Of a DNA stretch of 64,000 bases, positions 34,973-47,404 are shown piece after piece (position 1 is the stretch's first letter; each line of letters begins with the position of its first letter). Source of the DNA: Cherax quadricarinatus (Eukaryota; Arthropoda; Malacostraca; Decapoda; Parastacidae); contig NC_091369.1 of the NCBI RefSeq assembly GCF_038502225.1, forward strand, positions 2,753,300 to 2,817,299, in the 5' to 3' direction. Made by a program: the position numbers and the translations under genes. Under the pieces are notes generated by a model. The model had not been told where the DNA came from. It saw only the letters and a list, made by a program, of their open reading frames with translations, and did not search any database.

Positions 34973-35998
34973 GACGTAATGATGTATCACAGTGGGCACC
35001 TGTGACGAGCGGGGTCCCACAGGGGTCGGTCCTAGGACCAGTGCTATTTTTGGTATATGTGAACGACATGACGGAAGGATTAGACTCAGAAGTGTCCCTG
35101 TTTGCAGATGATGTGAAGTTAATGAGGAGAATTAAATCTGATGAGGACCAGGCAGGACTTCAAAGAGACCTGGACAGACTGGACACCTGGTCCAGCAAAT
35201 GGCTTCTCGAATTTAATCCTGCCAAATGCAAAGTCATGAAGATAGGGGAAGGGCACAGAAGACCACAGACAGAGTATAGGCTAGGTGGCCAAAGACTGCA
35301 AACCTCACTCAAGGAGAAAGATCTTGGGGTGAGTATAACACCGAGCATGTCTCCGGAAGCACACATCAATCAGATAACTGCTGCAGCATATGGGCGCCTG
35401 GCAAACCTGAGAACAGCATTCCGATACCTTAGTAAGGAATCATTCAAGACACTGTACACCGTGTATGTCAGGCCCATACTGGAGTATGCAGCACCTGTTT
35501 GGAACCCGCACTTGATAAAGCACGTCAAGAAACTAGAGAAAGTACAAAGGTTTGCAACAAGGTTAGTTCCAGAGCTAAGGGGAATGTCCTATGAAGAAAG
35601 ATTAAGGGAAATCGGCCTGACGACACTGGAGGACAGGAGGGTCAGGGGAGACATGATAACGACATATAAAATACTGCGTGGAATAGACAAGGTGGACAAG
35701 GACAGGATGTTCCAGGGAGGGGACACAGAAACAAGAGGCCACAATTGGAAGTTGAAGACACAAATGAGTCAGAGAGATAGTAGGAAGTATTTTTTCAGTC
35801 ATAGAGTTGTAAGGCAGTGGAATAGCCTAGAAAATGACGTAGTGGAGGCAGGAACCATACAAAGTTTTAAGACGAGGTTTGATAAAGCTCATGGAGCGGG
35901 GAGAGAGAGGGCCTAGTAGCAACCGGTGAAGAGGCGGGGCCAGGAGCTAGGACTCGACCCCTGCAACCACAAATAGGTGAGTACAAATAGGTGAGTAC
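34971..35998 (+). mobile_element. Third head-to-tail copy between AC tracts
   Basis: Left flank is AC at 34918-34970. The 3' end has two AAATAGGTGAGTAC units followed by AC to 36019. It lies in the same orientation as the 32.6 kb copy, separated only by the AC run. Confidence 0.87.
34975..35916 (+). CDS. Reverse transcriptase of the same family (5' truncated within RT)
   Basis: About 313 codons from the AC-tract junction. An in-frame TGA sits at the junction (34972), and element sequence then reads [24 protein letters not shown] is intact ([10 protein letters not shown]), followed by [57 protein letters not shown] and a TAG stop. RT motifs upstream of GVPQGS are absent, so it cannot code for an active enzyme. 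The frame is open and closely similar to the 15.8 kb copy, hence probably young. Confidence 0.88.
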   Translation, partial: RNDVSQWAPVTSGVPQGSVLGPVLFLVYVNDMTEGLDSEVSLFADDVKLMRRIKSDEDQAGLQRDLDRLDTWSSKWLLEFNPAKCKVMKIGEGHRRPQTEYRLGGQRLQTSLKEKDLGVSITPSMSPEAHINQITAAAYGRLANLRTAFRYLSKESFKTLYTVYVRPILEYAAPVWNPHLIKHVKKLEKVQRFATRLVPELRGMSYEERLREIGLTTLEDRRVRGDMITTYKILRGIDKVDKDRMFQGGDTETRGHNWKLKTQMSQRDSRKYFFSHRVVRQWNSLENDVVEAGTIQSFKTRFDKAHGAGRERA

Positions 35999-36060
35999 AC
36001 ACACACACACACACACACCTGTGAACTGACGAATTAAATATTTGGCACAAACTCAGAATT

Positions 36061-38400
36061 CTACATGACCACATGACCACCTGCATGACCACATGACCAC
36101 CTGCATGACCACATGACCACCTGTATGACCACATGACCACCTGCATGACCACATGACCACCTGCATGACCACATGACCACCTGCATGACAACCTGCATGA
36201 TCACCTGCATGACCACATGACCACCTGCATGACCACATGACCACCTGTATGACCACATGACCACCTGCATGACCACATGACCACCTGCATGACCACATGA
36301 CCACCTGCATGACAACCTGCATGATCACCTGCATGACCACATGACCACCTGCATGACCACATGACCACCTGCATGACCACATGACCACCTGCATGACCAC
36401 ATGACCACCTACATGACCACCTGCATGACCACATGACCACCTGCATGACCACATGACCACCTGCATGACCACATGACCACCTACATGACCACATGACCAC
36501 CTGCATGACCACATGACCACCTGCATGACCACATGACCACCTACATGACCACATGACTACCTGCATGACCACATGACCACCTGCATGACCACATGACCAC
36601 CTACATGACCACATGACCACCTGCATGACCACATGACCACCTGCATGACCACATGACCACCTGCATGACCACATGACCACCTGCATGACCACATGACCAC
36701 CTACATGACCACATGACTACCTACATGACCACATGACTACCTACATGACCACATGACCACCTACATGACCACATGACCACCTACATGACCACCTGCATGA
36801 CCACATGACCACCTGCATGACCACATGACCACCTACATGACCACATGACCACCTGCATGACCACATGACCACCTGCATGACCACATGACCACCTGCATGA
36901 CCACATGACCACCTGCATGACCACATGACCACCTACATGACCACATGACTACCTACATGACCACATGACTACCTACATGACCACATGACCACCTACATGA
37001 CCACATGACCACCTACATGACCACCTGCATGACCACATGACCACCTACATGACCACATGACCACCTACATGACCACCTGCATGACCACATGACCACCTAC
37101 ATGACCACATGACCACCTGCATGACCACATGACCACCTGCATGACCACATGACCACCTGCATGACCACATGACCACCTACATGACCACATGACCACCTAC
37201 ATGACCACATGACCACCTACATGACCACATGACCACCTACATGACCACCTGCATGACCACATGACCACCTACATGACCACCTACATGACCACATGACCAC
37301 CTACATGACCACCTGCATGACCACATGACCACCTACATGACCACATGACCACCTGCATGACCACATGACCACCTGCATGACCACATGACCACCTGCATGA
37401 CCACATGACCACCTACATGACCACATGACCACCTACATGACCACCTACATGACCACATGACCACCTGCATGACCACATGACCACCTACATGACCACATGA
37501 CTACCTACATGACCACATGACTACCTACATGACCATATGACCACCTACATGACCACATGACCACCTACATGACCACCTGCATGACCACATGACCACCTAC
37601 ATGACCACATGACCACCTACATGACCACATGACCACATGACCACCTACATGACCACCTGCATGACCACATGACCACCTACATGACCACATGACCACCTGC
37701 ATGACCACATGACCACCTGCATGACCACATGACCACCTACATGACCACATGACTACCTACATGACCACATGACTACCTACATGACCACATGACCACCTAC
37801 ATGACCACATGACCACCTACATGACCACATGACTACCTACATGACCACATGACTACCTACATGACCACATGACCACCTACATGACCACATGACCACCTAC
37901 ATGACCACCTGCATGACCACATGACCACCTACATGACCACATGACCACCTGCATGACCACATGACCACCTGCATGACCACATGACCACCTACATGACCAC
38001 ATGACCACCTACATGACCACATGACAACCTGCATGACCACATGACCACCTACATGACCACCTACATGACCACATGACCACCTACATGACCACATGACCAC
38101 CTACATGACCACATGACCACCTACATGACCACCTGCATAACCACATGACCACCTACATGACAACATGACCACCTACATGACCACATGACCACCTGCATGA
38201 CCACATGACCACCTACATCACCACATGACCACCTACATCACCACATGACCACCTACATCACCACCTGCATGACCACATGACCACCTACATGACAACATGA
38301 CCACCTACATGACCACATGACCACCTGCATGACCACATGACCACCTACATGACCACATGACCACCTACATGACCACATGACCAACCTACATGACCACATT
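36061..38400. repeat. 20-bp minisatellite, about 115 copies
   Basis: Unit CTGCATGACCACATGACCAC with a CTACATG variant. Half-units (ATGACCACCT without ATGACCAC) break the 20-bp register in places. CATG and ACATG dyads occur in every unit. The minus frames (Trp-Ser-Cys-Arg type) are artefacts. Confidence 0.97.
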
Positions 38401-38406
38401 ACCATG

Positions 38407-38408
<2 letters not shown>

Positions 38409-38482
<74 letters not shown>
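38409..38482. repeat. (TA)n microsatellite
   Basis: About 74 bp of TA ending in ACATACATACG. Confidence 0.96.
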
Positions 38483-38486
<4 letters not shown>

Positions 38487-38650
38487 CATACGTACATATT
38501 GGCATCCGGAATGTGACGCTCAGATCTTCCTACTTTCATTTCTCTTTCTACTCCGCCCACGGCTGCCCACGCCCGCCCACTCCGTTACTCACGACTATTT
38601 GCGGGCGGGAGATGGGTGGCTTGTATGTGAGTCAGGTGCGGTATATCAGT
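38483..38650. other. Unique spacer between arrays
   Basis: No recognised feature. Short CGCCCAC repetition near 38555-38580. Confidence 0.4.
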
Positions 38651-38654
38651 ACTC

Positions 38655-41600
38655 CCGCCCACACCCAGCCCAGGGCTGGTGGTAGCACCCACACCCAGCC
38701 CAGGGCTGGTGGTAGCACCCACACCCAGTCCAGGGCTGGTGGTAGCACCAACACCCAGCCCAGGGCTGGTGGTAGCACCCACACCCAGTCCAGGGCTGGT
38801 GGTAGCACCCACACCCAGCCCAGGGCTGGTGGTAACACCCACACCCAGCCCAGGGCTGGTGGTAGCACCCATACACAGCCCAGGGCTGGTGGTAGCACCC
38901 ACACCCAGCCCAGGGCTGGTGGTAGCACCCATACCCAGCCCAGGGCTGGTGGTAGCACCCACACCCAGCGCAGGGCTGGTGGTAGCACCCACACCCAGCC
39001 CAGGGCTGGTGGTAACACCCACACCCAGCCCAGGGCTGGTAGTAGCACCCACACCCAGCCCAGGGCTGGTAGTAACACCCACACCCAGCCCAGGGCTGGT
39101 AGTAACACCCACACCCAGCCCAGGGCTGGTAGTAGCACCCACACCCAGCCCAGGGCTGGTGGTAACACCCACACCCAGCCCAGGGCTGGTAGTAGCACCC
39201 ACACCCAGCCCAGGGCTGGTAGTAACACCCACACCCAGCCCAGGGCTGGTAGTAGCACCCACACCCAGCCCAGGGCTGGTAGTAGCACCCACACCCAGCC
39301 CAGGGCTGGTGGTAACACCCACACCCAGCCCAGGGCTGGTAGTAGCACCCACACCCAGCCCAGGGCTGGTAGTAGCACCCACACCCAGCCCAGGGCTGGT
39401 AGTAACACCCACACCCAGCCCAGGGCTGGTAGTAGCACCCACACCCAGCCCAGGGCTGGTGGTAACACCCACACCCAGCCCAGGGCTGGTAGTAACACCC
39501 ACACCCAGCCCAGGGCTGGTAGTAACACCCACACCCAGCCCAGGGCTGGTAGTAGCACCCACACCCAGCCCAGGGCTGGTAGTAGCACCCACACCCAGCC
39601 CAGGGCTGGTAGTAACACCCACACCCAGCCCAGGGCTGGTAGTAGCACCCACACCCAGCCCAGGGCTGGTGGTAACACCCACACCCAGCCCAGGGCTGGT
39701 AGTAACACCCACACCCAGCCCAGGGCTGGTAGTAGCACCCACACCCAGCCCAGGGCTGGTAGTAGCACCCACACCCAGCCCCGGGCTGGTGGTAACACCC
39801 ACACCCAGCCCAGTGCAGGTAGTACCACCCACACCCAGCCCAGGGCTGGTAGTAGCACCCACACCCAGCCCAGGGCTGGTAGTAGCACCCACACCCAGCC
39901 CAGGGCTGGTAGTAACACCCACACCCAGCCCAGGGCTGGTAGTAACACCCACACCCAGCCCAGGGCTGGTAGTAGCACCCACACCCAGCCCAGGGCTGGT
40001 GGTAACACCCACACCCAGCCCAGGGCTGGTAGTAGCACCCACACCCAGCCCAGGGCTGGTAGTAACACCCACACCCAGCCCAGGGCTGGTAGTAGCACCC
40101 ACACCCAGCCCAGGGCTGGTAGTAGCACCCACACCCAGCCCAGGGCTGGTAGTAGCACCCACACCCAGCCCAGGGCTGGTAGTAACACCCACACCCAGCC
40201 CAGGGCTGGTAGTAACACCCACACCCAGCCCAGGGCTGGTAGTAGCACCCACACCCAGCCCAGGGCTGGTAGTAGCACCCACACCCAGCCCAGGGCTGGT
40301 AGTAGCACCCACACCCAGCCCAGGGCTGGTAGTAACACCCACACCCAGCCCAGGGCTGGTAGTAACACCCACACCCAGCCCAGGGCTGGTAGTAGCACCC
40401 ACACCCAGCCCAGGGCTGGTAGTAACACCCACACCCAGCCCAGGGCTGGTAGTAACACCCACACCCAGCCCAGGGCTGGTAGTAACACCCACACCCAGCC
40501 CAGGGCTGGTAGTAGCACCCACACCCAGCCCAGGGCTGGTAGTAACACCCACACCCAGCGCAGGGCTGGTGGTAGCACCCACACCCAGCCCAGGGCTGGT
40601 AGTAACACCCACACCCAGCCCAGGGCTGGTAGTAGCACCCACACCCAGCCCAGGGCTGGTAGTAACACCCACACCCAGCCCAGGGCTGGTAGTAACACCC
40701 ACACCCAGCCCAGGGCTGGTAGTAGCACCCACACCCAGCCCAGGGCTGGTGGTAACACCCACACCCAGCCCAGGGCTGGTAGTAACACCCACACCCAGCC
40801 CAGGGCTGGTAGTAACACCCACACCCAGCCCAGGGCTGGTAGTAGCACCCACACCCAGCCCAGGGCTGGTAGTAGCACCCACACCCAGCCCAGGGCTGGT
40901 AGTAACACCCACACCCAGCCCAGGGCTGGTAGTAACACCCACACCCAGCCCAGGGCTGGTAGTAACACCCACACCCAGCCCAGGGCTGGTAGTAGCACCC
41001 ACACCCAGCCCAGGGCTGGTGGTAACACCCACACCCAGCCCAGGGCTGGTAGTAACACCCACACCCAGCCCAGGGCTGGTAGTAACACCCACACCCAGCC
41101 CAGGGCTGGTAGTAGCACCCACACCCAGCCCAGGGCTGGTAGTAACACCCACACCCAGCCCAGGGCTGGTAGTAGCACCCACACCCAGCCCAGGGCTGGT
41201 GGTAGCACCCACACCCAGCCCAGGGCTGGTAGTAACACCCACACCCAGCCCAGGGCTGGTAGTAACACCCACACCCAGCCCAGGGCTGGTAGTAACACCC
41301 ACACCCAGCCCAGGGCTGGTAGTAGCACCCACACCCAGCCCAGGGCTGGTGGTAACACCCACACCCAGCCCAGGGCTGGTAGTAACACCCACACCCAGCC
41401 CAGGGCTGGTAGTAACACCCACACCCAGCCCAGGGCTGGTAGTAGCACCCACACCCAGCCCAGGGCTGGTAGTAGCACCCACACCCAGCCCAGGGCTGGT
41501 AGTAACACCCACACCCAGCCCAGGGCTGGTAGTAACACCCACACCCAGCCCAGGGCTGGTAGTAACACCCACACCCAGCCCAGGGCTGGTAGTAGCACCC

Positions 41601-41935
41601 ACACCCAGCCCAGGGCTGGTGGTAACACCCACACCCAGCCCAGGGCTGGTAGTAACACCCACACCCAGCCCAGGGCTGGTAGTAGCACCCACACCCAGCC
41701 CAGGGCTGGTAGTAGCACCCACACCCAGCCCAGGGCTGGTAGTAACACCCACACCCAGCCCAGGGCTGGTAGTAACACCCACACCCAGCCCAGGGCTGGT
41801 AGTAACACCCACACCCAGCCCAGGGCTGGTAGTAGCACCCACACCCAGCCCAGGGCTGGTAGTAGCACCCACACCCAGCCCAGGGCTGGTAGTAACACCC
41901 ACACCCAGCCCAGGGCTGGTGGTAACACCCACACC
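38655..41935. repeat. 30-bp minisatellite, about 109 copies, with internal higher-order duplication
   Basis: Unit CACCCAGCCCAGGGCTGGTA followed by GTAACACCCA. It contains the dyad CAGCCCAGGGCTG. Copies are almost identical; most variation is AGTAAC, AGTAGC, GGTAAC or GGTAGC. The variant order at 40651-41070 is repeated unit for unit at 41251-41670, 600 bp later. Because 30 is a multiple of three, all six frames stay open for kilobases. Confidence 0.98.
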
Positions 41936-41964
41936 CACGTATTTTTTTCAATTCTTCTGTCCAA

Positions 41965-43785
41965 AGCAATCAACCCACCCACCAACCCACCCACCAAATA
42001 AACCCACCAACCCATCCACCAACCCACCCACCAAATAAACCAACCAACCCATCCACCAACCCACCCACCAAATAAACCCACCAACCCATCCACCAACCCA
42101 CCCACCAAATAAACCAACCAACCCACCCACCAACCCACCCACCAAATAAACCCACCAACCCATCCACCAACCCACCCACCAAATAAACCAACCAACCCAT
42201 CCACCAACCCACCCACCAAATAAACCCACCAACCCATCCCCCAACCCACCCAACAAATAAACCAACCAACCCACCCACCAACCCACCCACCAAATAAACC
42301 AACCAAAACAACCACCAACCCACCCACCAAATAAACCCACCAACCCATCCACCAACCCACCCACCAAATAAACCCACCAACCCATCCACCAACCCACCCA
42401 CCAAATAAACCAACCAACCCATCCACCAACCCACCCACCAAATAAACCAACCAACCCCCCCACCAACCCACCCCCCAAAAAAACCAACCAACCCATCCAC
42501 CAACCAACCCACCCACCAACCCACCCACCAAATAAACCAACCAACCCATCCACCAACCCACCCACCAAATAAACCAACCAACCCATCCACCAACCCACCC
42601 ACCAAATAAACCAACCAACCCACCCACCAACCCACCCACCAAATAAACCAACCAACCCATCCACCAACCCACCCACCAAATAAACCAACCAACCCACCCA
42701 CCAACCCACCCACCAAATAAACCAACCAAACCAACCACCAAACCACCCACCCAAAAAACCAACCAACCCATCCACCAACCCACCCACCAAATAAACCAAC
42801 CAACCCAACCACCAACCCAACCACCAAATAAACCAACCAACCCACCCACCAACCCACCCACCAAATAAACCAACCAACCCATCCACCAACCCACCCACCA
42901 AATAAACCAACCAACCCACCCACCAACCCACCCACCAAATAAACCAACCAACCCACCCACCAACCCACCCACCAAATAAACCAACCAACCCACCCACCAA
43001 CCCACCCACCAAATAAACCAACCAACCCATCCACCAACCCACCCACCAAATAAACCAACCAACCCACCCACCAACCCACCCACCAAATAAACCAACCAAC
43101 CCATCCACCAACCAACCCACCCACCAACCCACCCACCAAATAAACCAACCAACCCATCCACCAACCCACCCACCAAATAAACCAACCAACCCATCCACCA
43201 ACCCACCCACCAAATAAACCAACCAACCCACCCACCAAACCACCCACCAAATAAACCAACCAACCCATCCACCAACCCACCCACCAAATAAACCAACCAA
43301 CCCAGCCCCCCACCCACCCCCCAAAAAAACCAACCAACCCACCCACCAACCATCCCACAAAATAAACCAACCAACCCATCCACCAACCCACCCACCAAAT
43401 AAACCAACCAACCCAACCACCAACCCACCCACCAAAAAAACCAACCAACCCAACCACCAACCCACCCACCAAATAAACCAACCAACCCATCCACCAACCC
43501 ACCCACCAAATAAACCAACCAACCCACCCACCAACCCACCCACCAAATAAACCAACCAACCCATCCACCAACCCACCCACCAAATAAACCAACCAACCCA
43601 CCCACCAACCCACCCACCAAATAAACCCACCAACCCATCCACCAACCCACCCACCAAATAAACCAACCAACCCATCCACCAACCCACCCACCAAATAAAC
43701 CAACCAACCCACCCACCAACCCACCTACCAAATAAACCAACCAATAAACCCACCAACCCACCCACCAACCCACCCACCAACCCAT
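41965..43785. repeat. 36-bp minisatellite, about 50 copies
   Basis: Unit CCACCAAATAAACCAACCAA followed by CCCATCCACCAACCCA. Built from CCAA/CCCA quartets, with short and long unit variants. The strand is strongly A/C-only. The Gly-Trp-Val frames on the minus strand are artefacts. Confidence 0.97.
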
Positions 43786-43909
43786 TGTGGCAGTACACTT
43801 CTTTCTCACTCTACAGACATATAAAGAAATTAATCTGGAAATCTTCACTGCAAATACAGAGGCTGTGAGTCAGCCTGTCTGGTGTCAAAGACACTGTTGT
43901 TTTATAGAC

Positions 43910-44032
<123 letters not shown>

Positions 44033-44124
44033 ACATGCAAGGAACAGATGAACTCAGTACTAAATTTACCTAACAGCCTTATTAAGCCCGGCAACACATT
44101 CCCATCCTCTGAGTCAAGACTGAG

Positions 44125-44756
44125 GGATACCTCCTCCTCCAGTATACCATTCAGGGATACCTCCTCCTCCAGTTTACCATTCAGGGATACCTCCTCCTCC
44201 AGTATACCATTCAGGGATACCTCCTCCTCCAGTATACCATTCAGGGATACCTCCTCCTCCAGTATACCATTCAGGGATACCTCCTCCTCCAGTATACCAT
44301 TCAGGGATACCTCCTCCTCCAGTATACCATTCATGGATACCTCCTCCTCCAGTATACCATTCAGGGATACCTCCTCCTCCAGTATACCATTCATGGATAC
44401 CTCCTCCTCCAGTATACCATTCAGGGATACCTCCTCCTCCAGTATACCATTCAGGGATACCTCCTCCTCCAGTATATCATTCAGGGATACCTCCTCCAGT
44501 ATACCATTCAGGGATACCTCCTCCTCCAGTATACCATTCAGGGATACCTCCTCCTCCAGTATACCATTCAGGGATACCTCCTCCTCCAGTATACCATTCA
44601 TGGATACCTCCTCCTCCAGTATATCATTCAGGGATACCTCCTCCTCCAGTATACCATTCATGGATACCTCCTCCTCCAGTATACCATTCAGGGATACCTC
44701 CTCCTCCAGTATACCATTCAGGGATACCTCCTCCTCCAGTATACCATTCAGGGATA
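44125..44756. repeat. 30-bp minisatellite, about 21 copies, at the edge of an RT fragment
   Basis: Unit GGGATACCTCCTCCTCCAGT followed by ATACCATTCA. One 27-bp unit lies near 44490. Read on the minus strand it encodes GILEEEVSLN in frame with the adjoining RT remnant. Confidence 0.95.
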
Positions 44757-44764
44757 ATACCTCG

Positions 44765-45313
44765 TCCTTCACTTCCAAGTAATACAGATCAAGGACCTTC
44801 AACTGTTCCCAGTAGTTCAGGTGCTTTATCGTACTTATGTGTGCCGTGAAAGTTCTCTGTACACTCTCCAGGTCTGCAGTGTCGCCAGCCTTGAAGTGGG
44901 CAGTTAGTGTCCAGCAGTATTCCAGCCTAGAGAGCACAAGCGAGTTGAAGAGAATCATCATGGGCTTGGCATCCCTAGTTTTGAAGATTCTCATTATCCG
45001 TCATTTTCCTAGATGTGGTAGATACATTGTTGTGGTCTTTGAAAGTGAGATCCTCTGACATTATCACTCCCAGGTCCTTCACATTAGTTTTTCGCTCTAT
45101 TGTGTGGTTGGAATTTGTTTTATACTCGGGTAAAGTTTTGATGTCCATTGTTTTCTGCGGCCCATTTGATGATTTGGTTGATGTCCGCCTGGTTGATGTC
45201 CGCCTGGTTGATGTCCGCCTGGTTGATGTCCGCCTGGTTGATGTCCGCCTGGAGTCTTGCGGTGTTATTAATGGAGGTTACCGACATGCAGCCTCGGGTG
45301 TCATCAGGACACA
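44765..45313 (-). pseudogene. RT fragment of the 57-kb retroelement family, invaded by arrays
   Basis: Minus-strand pieces match the intact copy at 57.05-58.67 kb in order: [20 protein letters not shown], then DINQ and KWAAENN, then a frameshifted EYKTNSNHTIERKTNVKD-like piece. Next come IFKTRDAKPMM and FNSLVLSRLEYCWTLTAHFK, then AGDTADLESVQRTFTAHIST and IKHLNYWEQLKVLDLYYLE. The fragment is cut at the DD of FADD by a triplet array (45310 on), carries an internal 15-bp expansion (45174-45253), and ends in the 30-bp array at 44756. Confidence 0.85.
45174..45253. repeat. 15-bp tandem repeat inside the RT fragment, five copies
   Basis: TTGATGTCCGCCTGG repeated five times, encoding ADINQ on the minus strand. 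The paralogous position in the intact copy (about 57790-57815) has one copy. Confidence 0.95.
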
Positions 45314-46025
45314 ACTACCACAACTACCACCACTATCACCACAACTACCACAACTACCACAACTACCACAACTACCACAACTACCACCACTACCACCACA
45401 ACTACCACAACTACCACCACTACCACCACAACTACCACAACTACCACCACTACCACCACAACTACCACAACTACCACAACTACCACAACTACCACCATTA
45501 TCACCACAACTACCACCACTATCACCACAACTATTACAACTACCACCATTATCACCACAACTATTACAACTACCACCACTATCACCACAACTATTACAAC
45601 TACCACCATTATCACCACAACTATTACAACTACCACCCACTATCACCACAACCACGACCATCACAGCTAACACAACTACCACCATTATCACAACTACCAC
45701 AACTACCACCACCATCACAACTATCACAACTACCACTACCACCATAACTGCCACAACTACCACCACTATCACAACTACCTCCACCATCACAACTACCAAA
45801 ACTACCACCACTATCACAACTATCACAACTCCACCACTATCGCAACTACCACCACTATCACAACTACCACCACTATATCACAACTATCACAACTACCACC
45901 ACCACCACCATAGCTACCACAACTACCACCACCACCACCACCATAACTACCACAACTACCACCACCACCACCATAACTACCACAACTACCACCACCACCA
46001 CCATAACTACCACAACTACCACCAC
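45310..46025. repeat. ACC/ACT/ATC triplet-rich array
   Basis: Units such as ACAACTACCACCACTATCAC, becoming pure ACC triplets near 45895-46025. Low-complexity frames only. Confidence 0.93.
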
Positions 46026-46099
46026 CATGGTGAGTCAACATTCACTGTCTCCCAGAATATCCAAATAAGGTACCGACCTCCCGTGGGCGGAGCAGGTGG

Positions 46100-46270
46100 C
46101 ACCCCCCTGGCACCTCCCTGGCACCCCTGGTACCTCTCTGGCACCTCTCTGGCACCCCTGGCACCCCTGACACCCATGGCACCCATGGCACCCATGGCAC
46201 CCATGGCACCCATGGCACCTTCATGGTAACTCCTGGCATCCTTGGCACCTTCCTGGTAACTTCCTGGCAC
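46100..46270. repeat. Short CTGGCACC / CCATGGCAC repeats
   Basis: Imperfect units of CACCTCTCTGG and, near 46163-46215, about six CACCCATGG units. Confidence 0.8.
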
Positions 46271-46289
46271 CCTTGGCAGCTTCCACACA

Positions 46290-47370
46290 CTTCAGCATAA
46301 CGGCATCAAGAACCACAACATAACGGCATCAAGAACCACAACATAACGGCATCAAGAAACACAACATAACGGCATCAAGAACCACAACATAACGGCATCA
46401 AGAACCACAACATAACGGCATCAAGAACCACAACATAACGGCATCAAGAACCACAACATAACGGCATCAAGAAACACAACATAACGGCATCAAGAACCAC
46501 AACATAACGGCATCAAGAACCACAACATAACGGCATCAAGAACCACAACATAACGGCATCAAGAACCACAACATAACGGCATCAAGAACCACAACGTAAC
46601 GGCATCAAGAACCACAACATAACGGCATCAAGAACCACAACATAACGGCATCAAGAACCACAACATAACGGCATCAAGAACCACAACATAACGGCATCAA
46701 GAACCACAACATAACGGCATCAAGAACCACAACATAACGGCATCAAGAACCACAACATAACGGCATCAAGAACCACAGCATAACGGCATCAAGAACCACA
46801 ACATAACGGCATCAAGAACCACAACATAACGGCATCAAGAACCACAACATAACGGCATCAAGAACCACAACATAACGGCATCAAGAACCACAACATAACG
46901 GCATCAAGAACCACAACATAACGGCATCAAGAACCACAACATAACGGCATCAAGAACCACAACATAACGGCATCAATAACCACAACATAACGGCATCAAG
47001 AACCACAACATAAGGGCATCAAGAACCACAACATAACGGCATCAAGAACCACAACATAACGGCATCAAGAACCACAACATAACGGCATCAAGAACCACAA
47101 CATAACGGCATCAAGAACCACAACATAACGGCATCAATAACCACAACATAACGGCATCAAGAACCACAACATAAGGGCATCAAGAACCACAACATAACGG
47201 CATCAAGAACCACAACATAACGGCATCAAGAACCACAACATAACGGCATCAAGAACCACAACATAACGGCATCAAGAACCACAACATAAGGGCATCAAGA
47301 ACCACAACATAAGGGCATCAAGAACCACAACATAACGGCATCAAGAACCACAACATAACGGCATCAAGAA
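46290..47370. repeat. 23-bp minisatellite, about 47 copies
   Basis: Unit ACATAACGGCATCAAGAACC plus ACA. Rare variants are GGGCATC, AATAACC and AGAAACA. Confidence 0.97.
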
Positions 47371-47404
47371 CAAAAATGGAACCAGATGTCATTGTGAAAT
47401 CCAA

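Noticed and set aside
38632..43848. Very long open frames in several frames on both strands (up to 1738 codons)
   Set aside because: They arise from 30-bp and 36-bp units; several frames are open at once and the composition is that of the repeat unit.
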